This document shows positions 35,398 to 43,878 of a stretch of 64,000 nucleotides of DNA, in pieces. The notes under the pieces are model-generated. The model saw nothing but the letters and a program-made list of their open reading frames with translations, ran no database searches and was not told the origin of the DNA. This DNA is from Roseomonas sp. Lineage in GTDB: Bacteria; Pseudomonadota; Alphaproteobacteria; Acetobacterales; Acetobacteraceae. Every line of letters starts with the position of its first letter. The first letter of the stretch is position 1. Where the stretch lies: assembly GCA_031180725.1 (NCBI GenBank), contig JAPSLO010000012.1, positions 124,001-188,000 of the forward strand. Reading direction: 5' to 3'. A program made the position numbers and the translations under genes.

Positions 35398-36045
35398 CTA
35401 CTCCAGCCGGACGCCGGTGGCGCGCACCACCTCGCCCCATTGGGTGTGGTTAGCACGGATGAAGTCGCCGAACTCGGCCGGCGAGCTGTTCACCACGCGG
35501 CCACCCTGCTCGGCCAGCAGGCGCTGTGTCTCGGCTTCCTCCAGCGAGGCGCGGGCGGCGCGGGTCAGGATAGCCACTCGCTCCGCCGGCACGCCGGCGG
35601 GTGCCAGCAGGCCATACCAGGTCTCCGAGACCACGCCCGGCACGCCGGCTTCCTCGGCGGTCGGAAGGCTGGGCAGCAGGGGCAGGCGTTCGCTGGCGGT
35701 GATGGCCAGCGGCTTCACGCCGTTGGTCCGCACCTGGCCGATCAGAGCCGGCACATCGGCGCAGAGGATCTCGATGCGGCCGGCCATGAGGTCCGTCAGC
35801 GCCGGTGCCGCGCCGCGATAAGGCACATGCACGATGTCGATGCCGGCGCGGGCTTCCACCACCACCGGCTTGCCGAGCTTGTCGCCCAGGCTGCGGCCGA
35901 CGATGCGCGCGATGATGTCGGCGGGACCGCCGGCGGCGAAGGGTACGATCAGGCGCACCGGCTGGTCGGGGAAAGCCTCCGCCCGGGCCAGGCCGGGCAG
36001 GAAGGGAAGCGCGAGCCCTGCCAGCGCTGTCCGCCTACGGATCAT
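35398..36045 (-). pseudogene. Bug/TctC gene with a large in-frame internal deletion
   Basis: The frame is intact but only 215 residues long, against about 320 for the family. It has a signal peptide (MIRRRTALAGLALPFLPGLA) and the first Bug block to GKPVVVEARAG (residue 68). It then passes directly into IDIVHVPYRGAAPALTDLMA, which in sibling Bug proteins lies about 107 residues later. The missing part includes most of the region between the two ligand-cleft loops. The junction is near 35840-35850. A good GGGAGGA precedes the start. The product may be secreted but is unlikely to bind ligand in the usual way. Confidence 0.8.
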
Positions 36046-36113
36046 GTATGGGATCCTCCCTCTTCTTGCTCGTTCAGTATCCGGTCGTGCGTTGCGCGGG
36101 CTTGTGCGCCTGC

Positions 36114-36707
36114 CTACCGCCGGCGCTCCGCCAGCGGGAACAGACCCCGCGGCGGCGGCTGCAGAGGCTCCGGCAGCCCATCCGGCATCGGCACGCCATG
36201 CGCGTTCAGTGTCATGGAGACCATGGTGTAGTAGCCGATCAGTGCGGTCAGCTCGACCACGCCCTTCACGCCGAAAGCCTCGCGCGCCGCCGCATAGGTG
36301 GCGTCGGAAACGCGGCCGTCATGCTGCAATTCGCGCGTGTAGTCGTACACCACCGCTTCCTGCGGATCGGTGAAGTCGGGCACGCGGCCGTCGCGGATCG
36401 CCTCCAGTACGGCGGGCGCAATGCCGGCCTGTTCGGCGACACGGGCGTGCACGTGCCATTCCACCTGGCTGCTCCAGCGGCGGCCGGTGATGCAGATTGC
36501 CAGTTCCGACAGACGCTTGGGCAACGAGGTGTTGAAGCGCAGCGCCTCGCCCAACGCGGACCAGCGGCCGGCGAGTTCCGCATTGTGGATGGCAGCGCGC
36601 AGTGGGCCGATGACCGTGCCGCGCGGGCCGGCAACGACGCGGTCCCAGACCTCACGCTGTGCCGCGTCCAGCTCCTCGCGGCCGGGCAGGGGAATGCGGG
36701 GCGACAT
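36114..36707 (-). CDS. Carboxymuconolactone decarboxylase (AhpD-like) family protein
   Basis: A 197-residue CMD-fold protein. It has the conserved ELAICITGRRWSSQVEWHVH core, but lacks the CxxC redox pair of AhpD peroxiredoxin reductases, so a lactone decarboxylase-like or unassigned role is more likely. The ATG at 36707 overlaps the CoA-transferase stop by one base (TGATG). The 68-base gap to the deleted Bug gene contains only a ribosome-binding site. Confidence 0.85.
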   Translation of the reverse strand: MSPRIPLPGREELDAAQREVWDRVVAGPRGTVIGPLRAAIHNAELAGRWSALGEALRFNTSLPKRLSELAICITGRRWSSQVEWHVHARVAEQAGIAPAVLEAIRDGRVPDFTDPQEAVVYDYTRELQHDGRVSDATYAAAREAFGVKGVVELTALIGYYTMVSMTLNAHGVPMPDGLPEPLQPPPRGLFPLAERRR

Positions 36708-37915
36708 CAGACAACTCCCTTGGCGGCGAGGCCCGCCTGGTCAGCTTCGCTCAGGCCGAGTTCCGCCAGGACCTCCGCCGTGTGCTGGCCGAGCGTGGGC
36801 GGGGCGCGGTCGAAGACCAGTGGCGAATCCTGCATGCGGATCGGGCTGACCACCTGCGGGACGCTACCGGCCAGAGGATGCGGCAGGTGGCGCAGCATCT
36901 GCCGGTGCTGCACCTGCGCATCGGCGAAAACGTCGGGCACGGTGTTGATCGGGCCGCAAGGCACGCCGGCCGCATCAAGCAGTCCGGTCAGCTCGGCGCG
37001 TGTGAAGTCCTTGAAGCGCTCGGCCAGCAGCGGTGTCAGCGCGGACTCGTTTCGGACGCGATCGGCATTCTTGATGAAGCGGGGATCCTGCGCCCATTCG
37101 GGCTGGCCGATCGCCTCGCAAAGCTTCACGAACTGGCCGTCATTGCCGACGGCCAGCACGATGTAGCCGTCCTTCGCGGGGAAGACGTCCTGCGGCTGGA
37201 TGTTCGGGTGCCGGTTGCCGGCGCGATGCGGCACCTTGTTGCCGATCATCCAGTTCATCGCCTGGTTGGCCAGGAAGGCGGATTGCACATCCAGCATCGC
37301 CAGGTCGATGGTCTCGCCCTCGCCGGTGCGCTCGCGCTTCGCGATGGCGGCCAGGATGGCGACGGTGGCGTACATGCCCGTCATCAGGTCCACGATGGGC
37401 ACGCCCACCTTCTGCGGCGCGCCGTCGCGCTCGCCGGTCAGGCTCATCAGCCCACCCATGGCCTGGATCATGAAGTCATAGGCGGCCTGGTCGCGCCGTG
37501 GTCCGTCCTGGCCGAAGCCGGTGACGGAACAGTAGACCAGGGAAGGCTTAAGCGCCCGCAAGCTGGCCGCGTCCAGCCCGTATTTCGCCAGCGCGCCGGC
37601 CTTGAAGTTCTCCACCACCACGTCGCAGCGCTGGGCCAGCTCCTTTACCAGCGCCTGGCCCTCGGGTTTGGCAATGTCCAGTGTCACGCTGCGCTTGCCG
37701 CGGTTCACCGCCAGGAAATATCCGGCTTCCTTTGTCGCCGACCCGTCCTTCGCCTTCAGGAAGGGCGGCCCCCAGCTGCGCGTGTCGTCGCCCGCGCCAG
37801 GCCGTTCGATCTTGATCACGTCGGCGCCGAGGTCGGCGAGGATCTGGGTGGACCAGGGCGCCGCCATGATGCGCCCCAGATCCAGCACGCGGATATGCGA
37901 AAGCGGTCCCGGCAT
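36707..37915 (-). CDS. Family III (CaiB/BaiF-type) CoA-transferase
   Basis: A 402-residue CoA-transferase. The N-terminal HIRVLDLGRIMAAPWSTQIL motif, the SVTGFGQDGPRRDQAAYDFM block and the likely catalytic Asp in VPIVDLMTGMYATVA are visible. The ATG at 37915 is 2 bases after the GST stop and begins the conserved fold. It probably forms the acyl-CoA that the enoyl-CoA hydratase acts on. It is similar in layout to the gene at 19472 but clearly a different paralogue. Confidence 0.92.
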   Translation of the reverse strand: MPGPLSHIRVLDLGRIMAAPWSTQILADLGADVIKIERPGAGDDTRSWGPPFLKAKDGSATKEAGYFLAVNRGKRSVTLDIAKPEGQALVKELAQRCDVVVENFKAGALAKYGLDAASLRALKPSLVYCSVTGFGQDGPRRDQAAYDFMIQAMGGLMSLTGERDGAPQKVGVPIVDLMTGMYATVAILAAIAKRERTGEGETIDLAMLDVQSAFLANQAMNWMIGNKVPHRAGNRHPNIQPQDVFPAKDGYIVLAVGNDGQFVKLCEAIGQPEWAQDPRFIKNADRVRNESALTPLLAERFKDFTRAELTGLLDAAGVPCGPINTVPDVFADAQVQHRQMLRHLPHPLAGSVPQVVSPIRMQDSPLVFDRAPPTLGQHTAEVLAELGLSEADQAGLAAKGVV

Positions 37916-37917
37916 GA

Positions 37918-38526
37918 TCAGGCGTCCACGATCTCGGTCGCGCGCATGGAAGGCCGCGCGGCGAAGCCGCGCTGCCAATCGTCGAAGCGCGGGCAGCGTT
38001 CGCGCCAGCCCAGATCCGGGAAGCGGAAGTCCATATAGGCGCCGGCGATGGCGAAGGTGATCTGGGCGATACCCAGCGGCGCGGCCGCCACCGCCTCGAT
38101 CTCCTTCTCGATCGCCGGCAACACGGCATCCGTCTTCAGCTTGAAGGCGTCCAGCAGGGCGGGCAGCGGCGCCGGCTTGTCGCGCTCATTCCGCCACAGG
38201 ATGAGCAGGTCCAGGAAGCCATTGCCCAGGGCGTGGCGGCGCAGTTCCGTGAAGCGGGTCGTGCCTTCGCGCGGAATCAGCCGATGGCCGGCCAGGCTGT
38301 CCAGATATTCGACGATGACGATGCTGTCGTAGAGGACGGTGCCGTCCTCCAGCACCAGGGTTGGGATCTTCGCCAGCGGGTTGTCCGGCATCAGGTCCTG
38401 CGCCGGCTTCAGCATGGCGGCCACGGTGCGCACCGTGCGGATCCGGTCCGCCAGGCCCAGCTCATGCGCCGCCACCATCACCTTCCGCACGAAGGGCGAG
38501 CGCGGTGACCAGTGGAGCTTCATCAT
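37918..38526 (-). CDS. Glutathione S-transferase family protein
   Basis: A 202-residue soluble GST. The thioredoxin-like N-terminal domain holds the likely catalytic Ser in LHWSPRSPFVRKVMVA, the cis-Pro in KIPTLVLEDG and the glutathione-contact LYDSIVIVEYLDSLAG. An all-helical C-terminal domain follows. Two ATGs are adjacent (38526 and 38523); GGGAGGAA lies 11 bases upstream of the first. It is the first gene of the nine-gene operon and might act on a halogenated, epoxidised or cis-enoyl intermediate (inference). Confidence 0.88.
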   Translation of the reverse strand: MMKLHWSPRSPFVRKVMVAAHELGLADRIRTVRTVAAMLKPAQDLMPDNPLAKIPTLVLEDGTVLYDSIVIVEYLDSLAGHRLIPREGTTRFTELRRHALGNGFLDLLILWRNERDKPAPLPALLDAFKLKTDAVLPAIEKEIEAVAAAPLGIAQITFAIAGAYMDFRFPDLGWRERCPRFDDWQRGFAARPSMRATEIVDA

Positions 38527-38585
38527 GGGCGCCGATTCCTCCCGGACATGCCGGCCATCCCCAGTCTTGGGTCTTTAGGCCAGTC

Positions 38586-38596
38586 TTATGACATAA
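38586..38596. promoter_or_regulatory. Palindrome in the divergent GST/dehydratase intergenic region
   Basis: TTATG-A-CATAA is a perfect palindrome in an AT-rich patch between two divergent catabolic operons, 60 and 59 bases from the two starts. It is a candidate operator for the operon's own GntR regulator. The sequence resembles the site at 18209-18218. Confidence 0.4.
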
Positions 38597-38654
38597 ACGC
38601 TTCCGCCCGGCATCGTCCAGCCCTACACTGGCGGCGTCGGAGGAACTGGTCCGC

Positions 38655-39524
38655 ATGGGCATCACGTATGAGGCGGTGAAGGCACTCTCGGCGCAGCTCT
38701 ACGACTGGTCGCTGCGCAAGGTGCCGGACGACACCAAGCTGGGCCTGGAGCGCGCGCTGGAACGGGAAAGCCAGCACGGCGCCCGCGAGATCCTGAAGAT
38801 GATGCTGGGTAGCGCCCGGCGGGCGGAGCAGGAGGAGCGCTTCGTCTGCTCGGATGCCGGGGTGCCCGTGTACCATGTCACCATCGGCACGGCCGCACGG
38901 CTGGATGGTGACATCAAGCAGGCCATCAGCGACGGCTTCGACGAGCTGGTCGCCCGCATCAACCCGCCCCTGCTGAAGCATGTGACCAACCCGCTGACCA
39001 ATGAGCGCGGTTATAAGGGCAAGGATATGCCGCTGGTCACCTGGGACGTCGCCGGCGGCGCGGACTGGGTGGAGATCCTGTGCCAGCCCAAGGCGCTGGG
39101 CTCCGGCCGCTGGGCGGCGCTGGAGACCTTCTCCTTCCCTACCCTCGCGCAGATCGAGGAATATGTGATGAAGGTGGTGATGCAGGCGGGATCGCAGCAT
39201 TGCCCGCCGGTCATCATCGGCGTCGGCATCGGCGGCAGCTTCGACGTGGCGGCGAAGATCGCCAGCAAGGCCACGATGCGTCCGGTGGGCAGCGTGAATT
39301 CGGAACCGGTGCTGGCCGCCATGGAGGAAAGGCTGCTGCGCGCCGTGAACGCCACCGGCTTCGGCCCGATGGGCACCGGCGGCGATACCACGGCGCTGGC
39401 CGTGCACGTGGATTACGCCTCCGGCCACGGCTACACGCCGGTGGCCGTCTGCTTCAACTGCTGGATCAATCGCCGCACCCGCGCGCGCCTGCACGCGGAT
39501 GGCAGCGTGGAGCGCTTCGAATGA
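38655..39524 (+). CDS. Fe-S tartrate/fumarate-type dehydratase, alpha subunit (TtdA-like)
   Basis: A 289-residue alpha subunit of class I fumarase/L-tartrate dehydratase. The probable [4Fe-4S] cysteines are C65 (FVCSDAGVPVYHV), C183 (SQHCPPVIIGVGIGG) and C266 or C269 near the C-terminus (VCFNCWIN). Their spacing follows E. coli TtdA. The beta subunit is directly downstream with an ATGA overlap. The pair dehydrates a hydroxy-dicarboxylate to an oxo- or ene-dicarboxylate. Because fumarase and tartrate dehydratase share these motifs, the substrate is left open; the catabolic context favours a tartrate-like acid. Confidence 0.88.
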   Translation: MGITYEAVKALSAQLYDWSLRKVPDDTKLGLERALERESQHGAREILKMMLGSARRAEQEERFVCSDAGVPVYHVTIGTAARLDGDIKQAISDGFDELVARINPPLLKHVTNPLTNERGYKGKDMPLVTWDVAGGADWVEILCQPKALGSGRWAALETFSFPTLAQIEEYVMKVVMQAGSQHCPPVIIGVGIGGSFDVAAKIASKATMRPVGSVNSEPVLAAMEERLLRAVNATGFGPMGTGGDTTALAVHVDYASGHGYTPVAVCFNCWINRRTRARLHADGSVERFE

Positions 39525-40159
39525 CTACGTTGCGCAGGATCAGGCTGCCCATGACACCGGAGGAGGCGCGCAGCCTTCACGCCGGCGATGTCGTATTGCT
39601 GGACGGGGAAATCGTGATCTCCGCCGGGCTGCCCACGCATCAGCGCCTGCTGGACGCGGCGCGGGAAGGGCGCGATCCGCCCATGAACATCACTGGTGGC
39701 GCGCTGCTGCATCTCGGCTCTTATAGCCGGGACACGGCGGATGGCGGGCTGGAGGTGCTCTACATGAACCCCACCACCAGCACGCGCTTCAACGCATTGA
39801 TGCCGGAGCTGATCCGCCACTACCGGCTGACCGCGGTAGGCGGCAAGGGCGGGCTGGATGCCGGCTGTGCCCAGGCAATGCGTGACGTGGGCTGCGTCTA
39901 TTTTTCGGTGCTGGGCGGGGGCGCACCGTTGCACACTGCGGCGATCCGCGCGGTGAAGGAAGTGGCCTGCCACGACCTGGTCGCGCATTACCGCCTGGTG
40001 CGGCTGGGGGTGGAAGGCATGGGGCCGGTGACGGTCGGCATCGACGCGCATGGCAACAGCGTCTTCGCTTCTCTCCAGGACAATGCGCGCGCCAGTCTGC
40101 CAGGGATCATGGAGCAGCTCGCCGGGGAGCGTGCGGCGGCGCCGAAGCCCGGGGCCTAG
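39521..40159 (+). CDS. Fe-S tartrate/fumarate-type dehydratase, beta subunit (TtdB-like)
   Basis: A 212-residue beta subunit. Typical segments are LHAGDVVLLDGEIVISAG near the start, NPTTSTRFNALMPELIRHY and TAVGGKGGLDAGCAQAMRD, the last containing the conserved KGG loop. The ATG at 39521 overlaps the alpha subunit stop; longer frames upstream are shadow of the alpha gene. Alpha and beta together equal a single-chain class I fumarase. Confidence 0.9.
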   Translation: MTTLRRIRLPMTPEEARSLHAGDVVLLDGEIVISAGLPTHQRLLDAAREGRDPPMNITGGALLHLGSYSRDTADGGLEVLYMNPTTSTRFNALMPELIRHYRLTAVGGKGGLDAGCAQAMRDVGCVYFSVLGGGAPLHTAAIRAVKEVACHDLVAHYRLVRLGVEGMGPVTVGIDAHGNSVFASLQDNARASLPGIMEQLAGERAAAPKPGA

Positions 40160-40184
40160 CGTCGCGCAGAGCAAGTGATGCTAG

Positions 40185-40205
40185 GGCTGGCTGTTCAACC
40201 CAGCC
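40185..40205 (+). terminator. Weak hairpin after the dehydratase genes
   Basis: A 6-bp stem (40185-40190 with 40200-40205) with a 9-base loop, 26 bases after the beta-subunit stop. No T-run follows, so terminator function is uncertain. Confidence 0.3.
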
Positions 40206-40269
40206 GGCCCCGGGGCGCGATCCAGGGCGACAATTCGTCACCGCCGCCCCGTCTTCCCGGCGGGCCGGA

Positions 40270-41496
40270 ATGGTCTATGGGAGGGGTGTGAACGAATCGC
40301 CCCAGCCGCGGCGCAGCCCCGCCGGGTTGCCGCGCCTCGGCCCTCGGCGCCGGGCTGCACTGCGGCGCGAGCCGCCCGCACCCAGCCCGCGCCCCACCGC
40401 CGGCCGGCTGCGCTGGACGCCTCCGGCCCGGCGCGAAGACGGCCTACCCACCGGCGCCTGGCTGCTGGCCTCGGCGCTGGCGCATGCTTTGCTGGTCGCT
40501 GCCGTCCTGCTGGATTTCAGGCCCCCGCCGCGGCAGCCCGAGGTATCCGCCGCCAGCTTCGACATCGTTTTCGAAGGCGGCCCCCCCGAACGGCCGGAAG
40601 CCGAGCCGCCGCCCGGCCTGGAGAACCCGCCGGAGCCGCCGCCGATGGCACAGGCGCCGGCTCCGCCGCCCAGCCCCGCTGCGCCGCCCGAACCGGTCGC
40701 GCCGCCGCAGCCGCCGACGCCTGAGCAGGCCGTCCCCCCACCCGTCCCGCCGCTGGCGCAGCCTCCGGCGCCGGTGCCGCCTGTGGCCGCCATGCCGCCA
40801 CCGCCCACGCCGCCCCGGGCGGAGCCGGCGCGTCCTGATCCGCCCTCCGAGCAGGCCATCCTGCCGCCACTCCCTTCGATCGCGGAGATCCTGCCGTCAC
40901 CGCCGGCGCTTCGTCTGCGCGAAAGGCTGCCGGTGCCGCCCGAAACCCCGCCGGTGCCGCCACAGCAGGCGCCACAGCAGGCGCAACCGCAGCAGCCCCG
41001 CCCGCCCAGCCGCCCGCAGCAGGCGGCGCCGGCCTTCCCGCCGGGGACGCTGTTCGTGCCGGACGGTTTGCAACTCGGCCAGCCGCGACCGTCCCAGCCC
41101 CAGGCCGGACGGCGCCAGGCGCAGGGGCTGGACCTGACGGTGGATCCCCGAATCGCTGAAGGGCAGGCGCGGCCGGACCCCAATCTCAGCGTGACGGGCG
41201 CCGAGGTGGGCGCCGACTGGCGCGCCGCCTTCCGGCGCTGGCTGGACCAGAACATCCGCTACCCGGCCCGCGCGGCGCAGCTTGGGGAAAGCGGGCGGGT
41301 GAAGGTGCAGGTGATCGCGGCGCCGGATGGCACGGTGCGCAGCGTGCGGCTGGTGACGCCCTCCACCTCGCCCTCATTGAATTTCGGGACGACCTTCCCC
41401 TTCCAGGGCGCGCGCCTGCCGCCCTTCCCGCCGCCGGCCGACCCAAATGGCATCACCATTGACCTAACGGTGAACTACATCCTGATCCGGCGCTGA
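40270..41496 (+). CDS. TonB-type energy transducer protein
   Basis: A 408-residue protein built like TonB. It has a basic N-terminus, one transmembrane segment at about 63-82 (AWLLASALAHALLVAAVLL), a very long Pro/Ala/Glu-rich periplasmic spacer (about 85-280), and a C-terminal TonB-like domain with RRWLDQNIRYPARAAQLGES and then a GRVKVQVIAAPDGTV strand. Start choice is uncertain: ATG 40270 or GTG 40288. No exbB/exbD genes or TonB-dependent receptor are adjacent. It may serve one of several outer-membrane receptors, or be a TolA-like envelope protein. Confidence 0.85.
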   Translation: MVYGRGVNESPQPRRSPAGLPRLGPRRRAALRREPPAPSPRPTAGRLRWTPPARREDGLPTGAWLLASALAHALLVAAVLLDFRPPPRQPEVSAASFDIVFEGGPPERPEAEPPPGLENPPEPPPMAQAPAPPPSPAAPPEPVAPPQPPTPEQAVPPPVPPLAQPPAPVPPVAAMPPPPTPPRAEPARPDPPSEQAILPPLPSIAEILPSPPALRLRERLPVPPETPPVPPQQAPQQAQPQQPRPPSRPQQAAPAFPPGTLFVPDGLQLGQPRPSQPQAGRRQAQGLDLTVDPRIAEGQARPDPNLSVTGAEVGADWRAAFRRWLDQNIRYPARAAQLGESGRVKVQVIAAPDGTVRSVRLVTPSTSPSLNFGTTFPFQGARLPPFPPPADPNGITIDLTVNYILIRR

Positions 41497-41508
41497 GCGG
41501 AGCTGGCC

Positions 41509-41521
41509 GGGGCAGCGCCCC
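41509..41521. terminator. Short hairpin between convergent genes
   Basis: GGGGC-AGC-GCCCC between the TonB-type and folC stops. It is short but correctly placed. Confidence 0.3.
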
Positions 41522-41531
41522 CCGGATTGCC

Positions 41532-42839
41532 TCAGGCCCCGGTCTCCGTCGCCCCATCCAGCTTCAGTACCTCGCCGGCGAGGTACAAGCTGCCGCAGAT
41601 CAGCACCCGGGAGGGCGGTCCCTCCTTCGGGATGGCGGCAAGCGCCTGTTCCACCGTGCCGCCCGGCCGGGCCACCCCACCGCTGGCGGCGATGATGTCC
41701 TCCACCGACATGGCCAAATGCTGCCCCGGCTCCCGCACCGCCCAGAGCGTCGCGGCATGCGGCAGGAGGGGCTTGAGGAACTCCGGCGCCTGCTTGCCCG
41801 CCTTCATGCCCACCACCAGATGGGTCGGCCGGTCGGCGAAGTTTTCCGCCAGATGCTGGCCGATGACCTGCCCCGCGCCGGCATTGTGGCCGCCATCAAG
41901 CCACAGCTCCCAGCCCGGCGGCAGCATGGTGGTCAGCCGGCCAGCCAGACGCTGCATCCGGGCGGGCCAGGTGGCGCGCGGCAATCCCGCGGCGATGACG
42001 GATTCGCTCAGCCAGGGTGGGTTCCAGGCGCGCAGCGCGGCGATGGCAATGCCGGCATTCTCCGCCTGGTGCGGCCCGGGCAGGCCCGGCGCCGGCAATT
42101 CGTAGATCACCTGCCCGTCCTGCCAGTCGAGCCCGCCATCCGGCCGCCGCCGCACTTCCCAGTCGCGGCCGCGGGCCAGCAGGAGGGCTTCCTTCTCCGC
42201 CGCGACGCGGGCGATCACTTCCAGCGCCTCGGCCGGCTGGGTGCCGGTGGCGCAGGGAACGCCTGGCTTGATGATGCCGGCCTTCGCCTGGGCGATCTGG
42301 CCCAGCGTGTCGCCCAGGAAATCCATATGGTCCATGGAGATGGAAGTGATCGCGGTCGCCGCCGGCGCCTCGATCACATTGGTCGCGTCGAACTGCCCGC
42401 CCAGCCCGACCTCCAGCACCAGCAGATCCGCCGGCACGGTCGCGAACAAGTGGAACGCGGCGGCCATCGTCACTTCGAACACGGTGATCGGCTGGCCGGC
42501 ATTCACCCGCTCCACATGTTCCAGCGCGGCGACGAGTGCATCCTCCTCCACCAGCTTCCCGGCCAGCCGGATGCGTTCGTGGAAGCGCACCAGATGCGGC
42601 GAGGTGTAGACATGCACCCGCAGCCCCGCGGCTTCCGCGATGGCACGCAGGAAGGCGCAGGTGCTGCCCTTGCCGTTGGTGCCGGCGACATGGACCACGG
42701 GCGGCAATCTCCGCTCCGGATTGCCCATCGCGTCCAGGCAGCGCCGCAGCCGCCCCAGGCTGAGGTCGATCAGCTTCGGGTACAGGGCGTGAAGGCGCTC
42801 GATGATGGCGTCAGAGCGCGACGTCGGCACAGCCGTCAC
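41532..42839 (-). CDS. folC: Bifunctional dihydrofolate/folylpolyglutamate synthase
   Basis: A 435-residue Mur-ligase-family enzyme that adds glutamate to dihydropteroate and folates. The ATP-binding loop is VVHVAGTNGKGSTCAFLRAI, followed by YTSPHLVRFHERIRL and the ISMDHMDFLGDTLGQIAQAK block with the carbamylated-Lys region. It overlaps accD by 4 bases, the widespread accD-folC arrangement of Proteobacteria. It probably supplies all cell folylglutamates. Confidence 0.95.
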   Translation of the reverse strand: MTAVPTSRSDAIIERLHALYPKLIDLSLGRLRRCLDAMGNPERRLPPVVHVAGTNGKGSTCAFLRAIAEAAGLRVHVYTSPHLVRFHERIRLAGKLVEEDALVAALEHVERVNAGQPITVFEVTMAAAFHLFATVPADLLVLEVGLGGQFDATNVIEAPAATAITSISMDHMDFLGDTLGQIAQAKAGIIKPGVPCATGTQPAEALEVIARVAAEKEALLLARGRDWEVRRRPDGGLDWQDGQVIYELPAPGLPGPHQAENAGIAIAALRAWNPPWLSESVIAAGLPRATWPARMQRLAGRLTTMLPPGWELWLDGGHNAGAGQVIGQHLAENFADRPTHLVVGMKAGKQAPEFLKPLLPHAATLWAVREPGQHLAMSVEDIIAASGGVARPGGTVEQALAAIPKEGPPSRVLICGSLYLAGEVLKLDGATETGA

Positions 42840-43765
42840 GCGGGCTTGGCTTCGGCCACCGGCTCGGGCGCGGGCAGGGCAGGCACCGGCTCGGGCACCT
42901 CCGTCGGTTCGGGCGGCAGCTTCTCCCGCAGCAGGGAGATCAGGCGGGCCAGGGTGGCGCGCATCTCATGGCGCTTCACCACCATGTCCAGGATGCCGTG
43001 CTCCAGCAGGTATTCGGCCCGCTGGAAGCCTTCTGGCAGCTTTTCCCGCACGGTCTGCTCGATCACTCGCGCGCCGGCGAAGCCGATCATCGCGCCCGGC
43101 TCGGCGATCTGGATGTCGCCCAGCATGGCAAAGCTGGCCGTCACGCCGCCGGTCGTGGGATCGCAGAGCACCACGATGAAAGGCAGCCCGGCTTCCTTCA
43201 CCATGCGCGTCGCGATCACCGTACGGGGCATCTGCATCAGGCTGATCGCACCTTCCTGCATGCGCGCCCCGCCTGAGGCGGTGAAAACGATCAGCGGCGC
43301 ATCCTGCAGCACGGCCAGCTTCGCGGCGGTGACCAGCGCCTCGCCCACACCGGCGCCCATGGAGCCGCCCATGAAGGCGAATTCGAAGGCGGCGACGACG
43401 GCGCGGCGGCCCTCGATGGCGCCCTGCGCCACCACCACCGCATCATCCATGGCATTCTTTGTCTGGGCGTCCTTCAGCCGGTCCGAATAGCGCCGCTGGT
43501 CACGGAAGCGCAGGGGATCCGCCGGCACTTTCGGCAGCTCGATGCGCGACCAGCCCTCATCCAGCGTCGCCTTGATGCGCGCCTGGGCGGACAGCCGCAT
43601 GTGATGGCCGCAATTGGCGCAGACAAAGAGATTCCGCTCCAGGTCGCGATGGAAGATCATCTGCTCGCAGGCTGGGCATTTGTGCCAGAGATTGTCCGGC
43701 ACTTCCCGCGGCCCGCCGAACAGGCCCTTGATCTTCGGCAGCGCCCAGTCGCTGATCCAGTTCAT
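42836..43765 (-). CDS. accD: Acetyl-CoA carboxylase carboxyltransferase subunit beta
   Basis: A 309-residue beta subunit. The N-terminal zinc ribbon has C30, C33, C49 and C52 (HKCPAC and FVCANCGHH). The carboxyltransferase crotonase-fold domain follows, with FTASGGARMQEGAISLMQMP and PTTGGVTASFAMLGDIQIAE. A Pro/Glu-rich tail is common in alphaproteobacteria. It overlaps folC. accA is elsewhere. Confidence 0.96.
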   Translation of the reverse strand: MNWISDWALPKIKGLFGGPREVPDNLWHKCPACEQMIFHRDLERNLFVCANCGHHMRLSAQARIKATLDEGWSRIELPKVPADPLRFRDQRRYSDRLKDAQTKNAMDDAVVVAQGAIEGRRAVVAAFEFAFMGGSMGAGVGEALVTAAKLAVLQDAPLIVFTASGGARMQEGAISLMQMPRTVIATRMVKEAGLPFIVVLCDPTTGGVTASFAMLGDIQIAEPGAMIGFAGARVIEQTVREKLPEGFQRAEYLLEHGILDMVVKRHEMRATLARLISLLREKLPPEPTEVPEPVPALPAPEPVAEAKPA

Positions 43766-43838
43766 CTCGCTCCGGTCCCCGGGACACGCCAGACGGCGCG
43801 TGCCCGAGTAGGACCTTCACCGGCGCCGATGCAAGGCC

Positions 43839-43855
43839 CCGCCCCCTGGGGGCGG
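43839..43855 (-). terminator. GC hairpin downstream of the TVP38-type gene
   Basis: A 7-bp stem around a CTG turn (43839-43855), 24 bases after the membrane-protein stop and ahead of accD. It is a possible terminator separating the two minus-strand transcripts. Confidence 0.4.
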
Positions 43856-43878
43856 CCCCGCGGGCCGGGCATGGGGGG

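Noticed and set aside
40660..41030. Apparent short tandem DNA repeats
   Set aside because: They come from the Pro/Ala/Gln-rich TonB spacer codons and are irregular, not a repeat element or CRISPR array.
40275..41255. Gly-rich 326-residue open frame on the minus strand
   Set aside because: Mirror of the proline-rich TonB spacer: Pro codons (CCN) read antisense as Gly codons (NGG/GGN).
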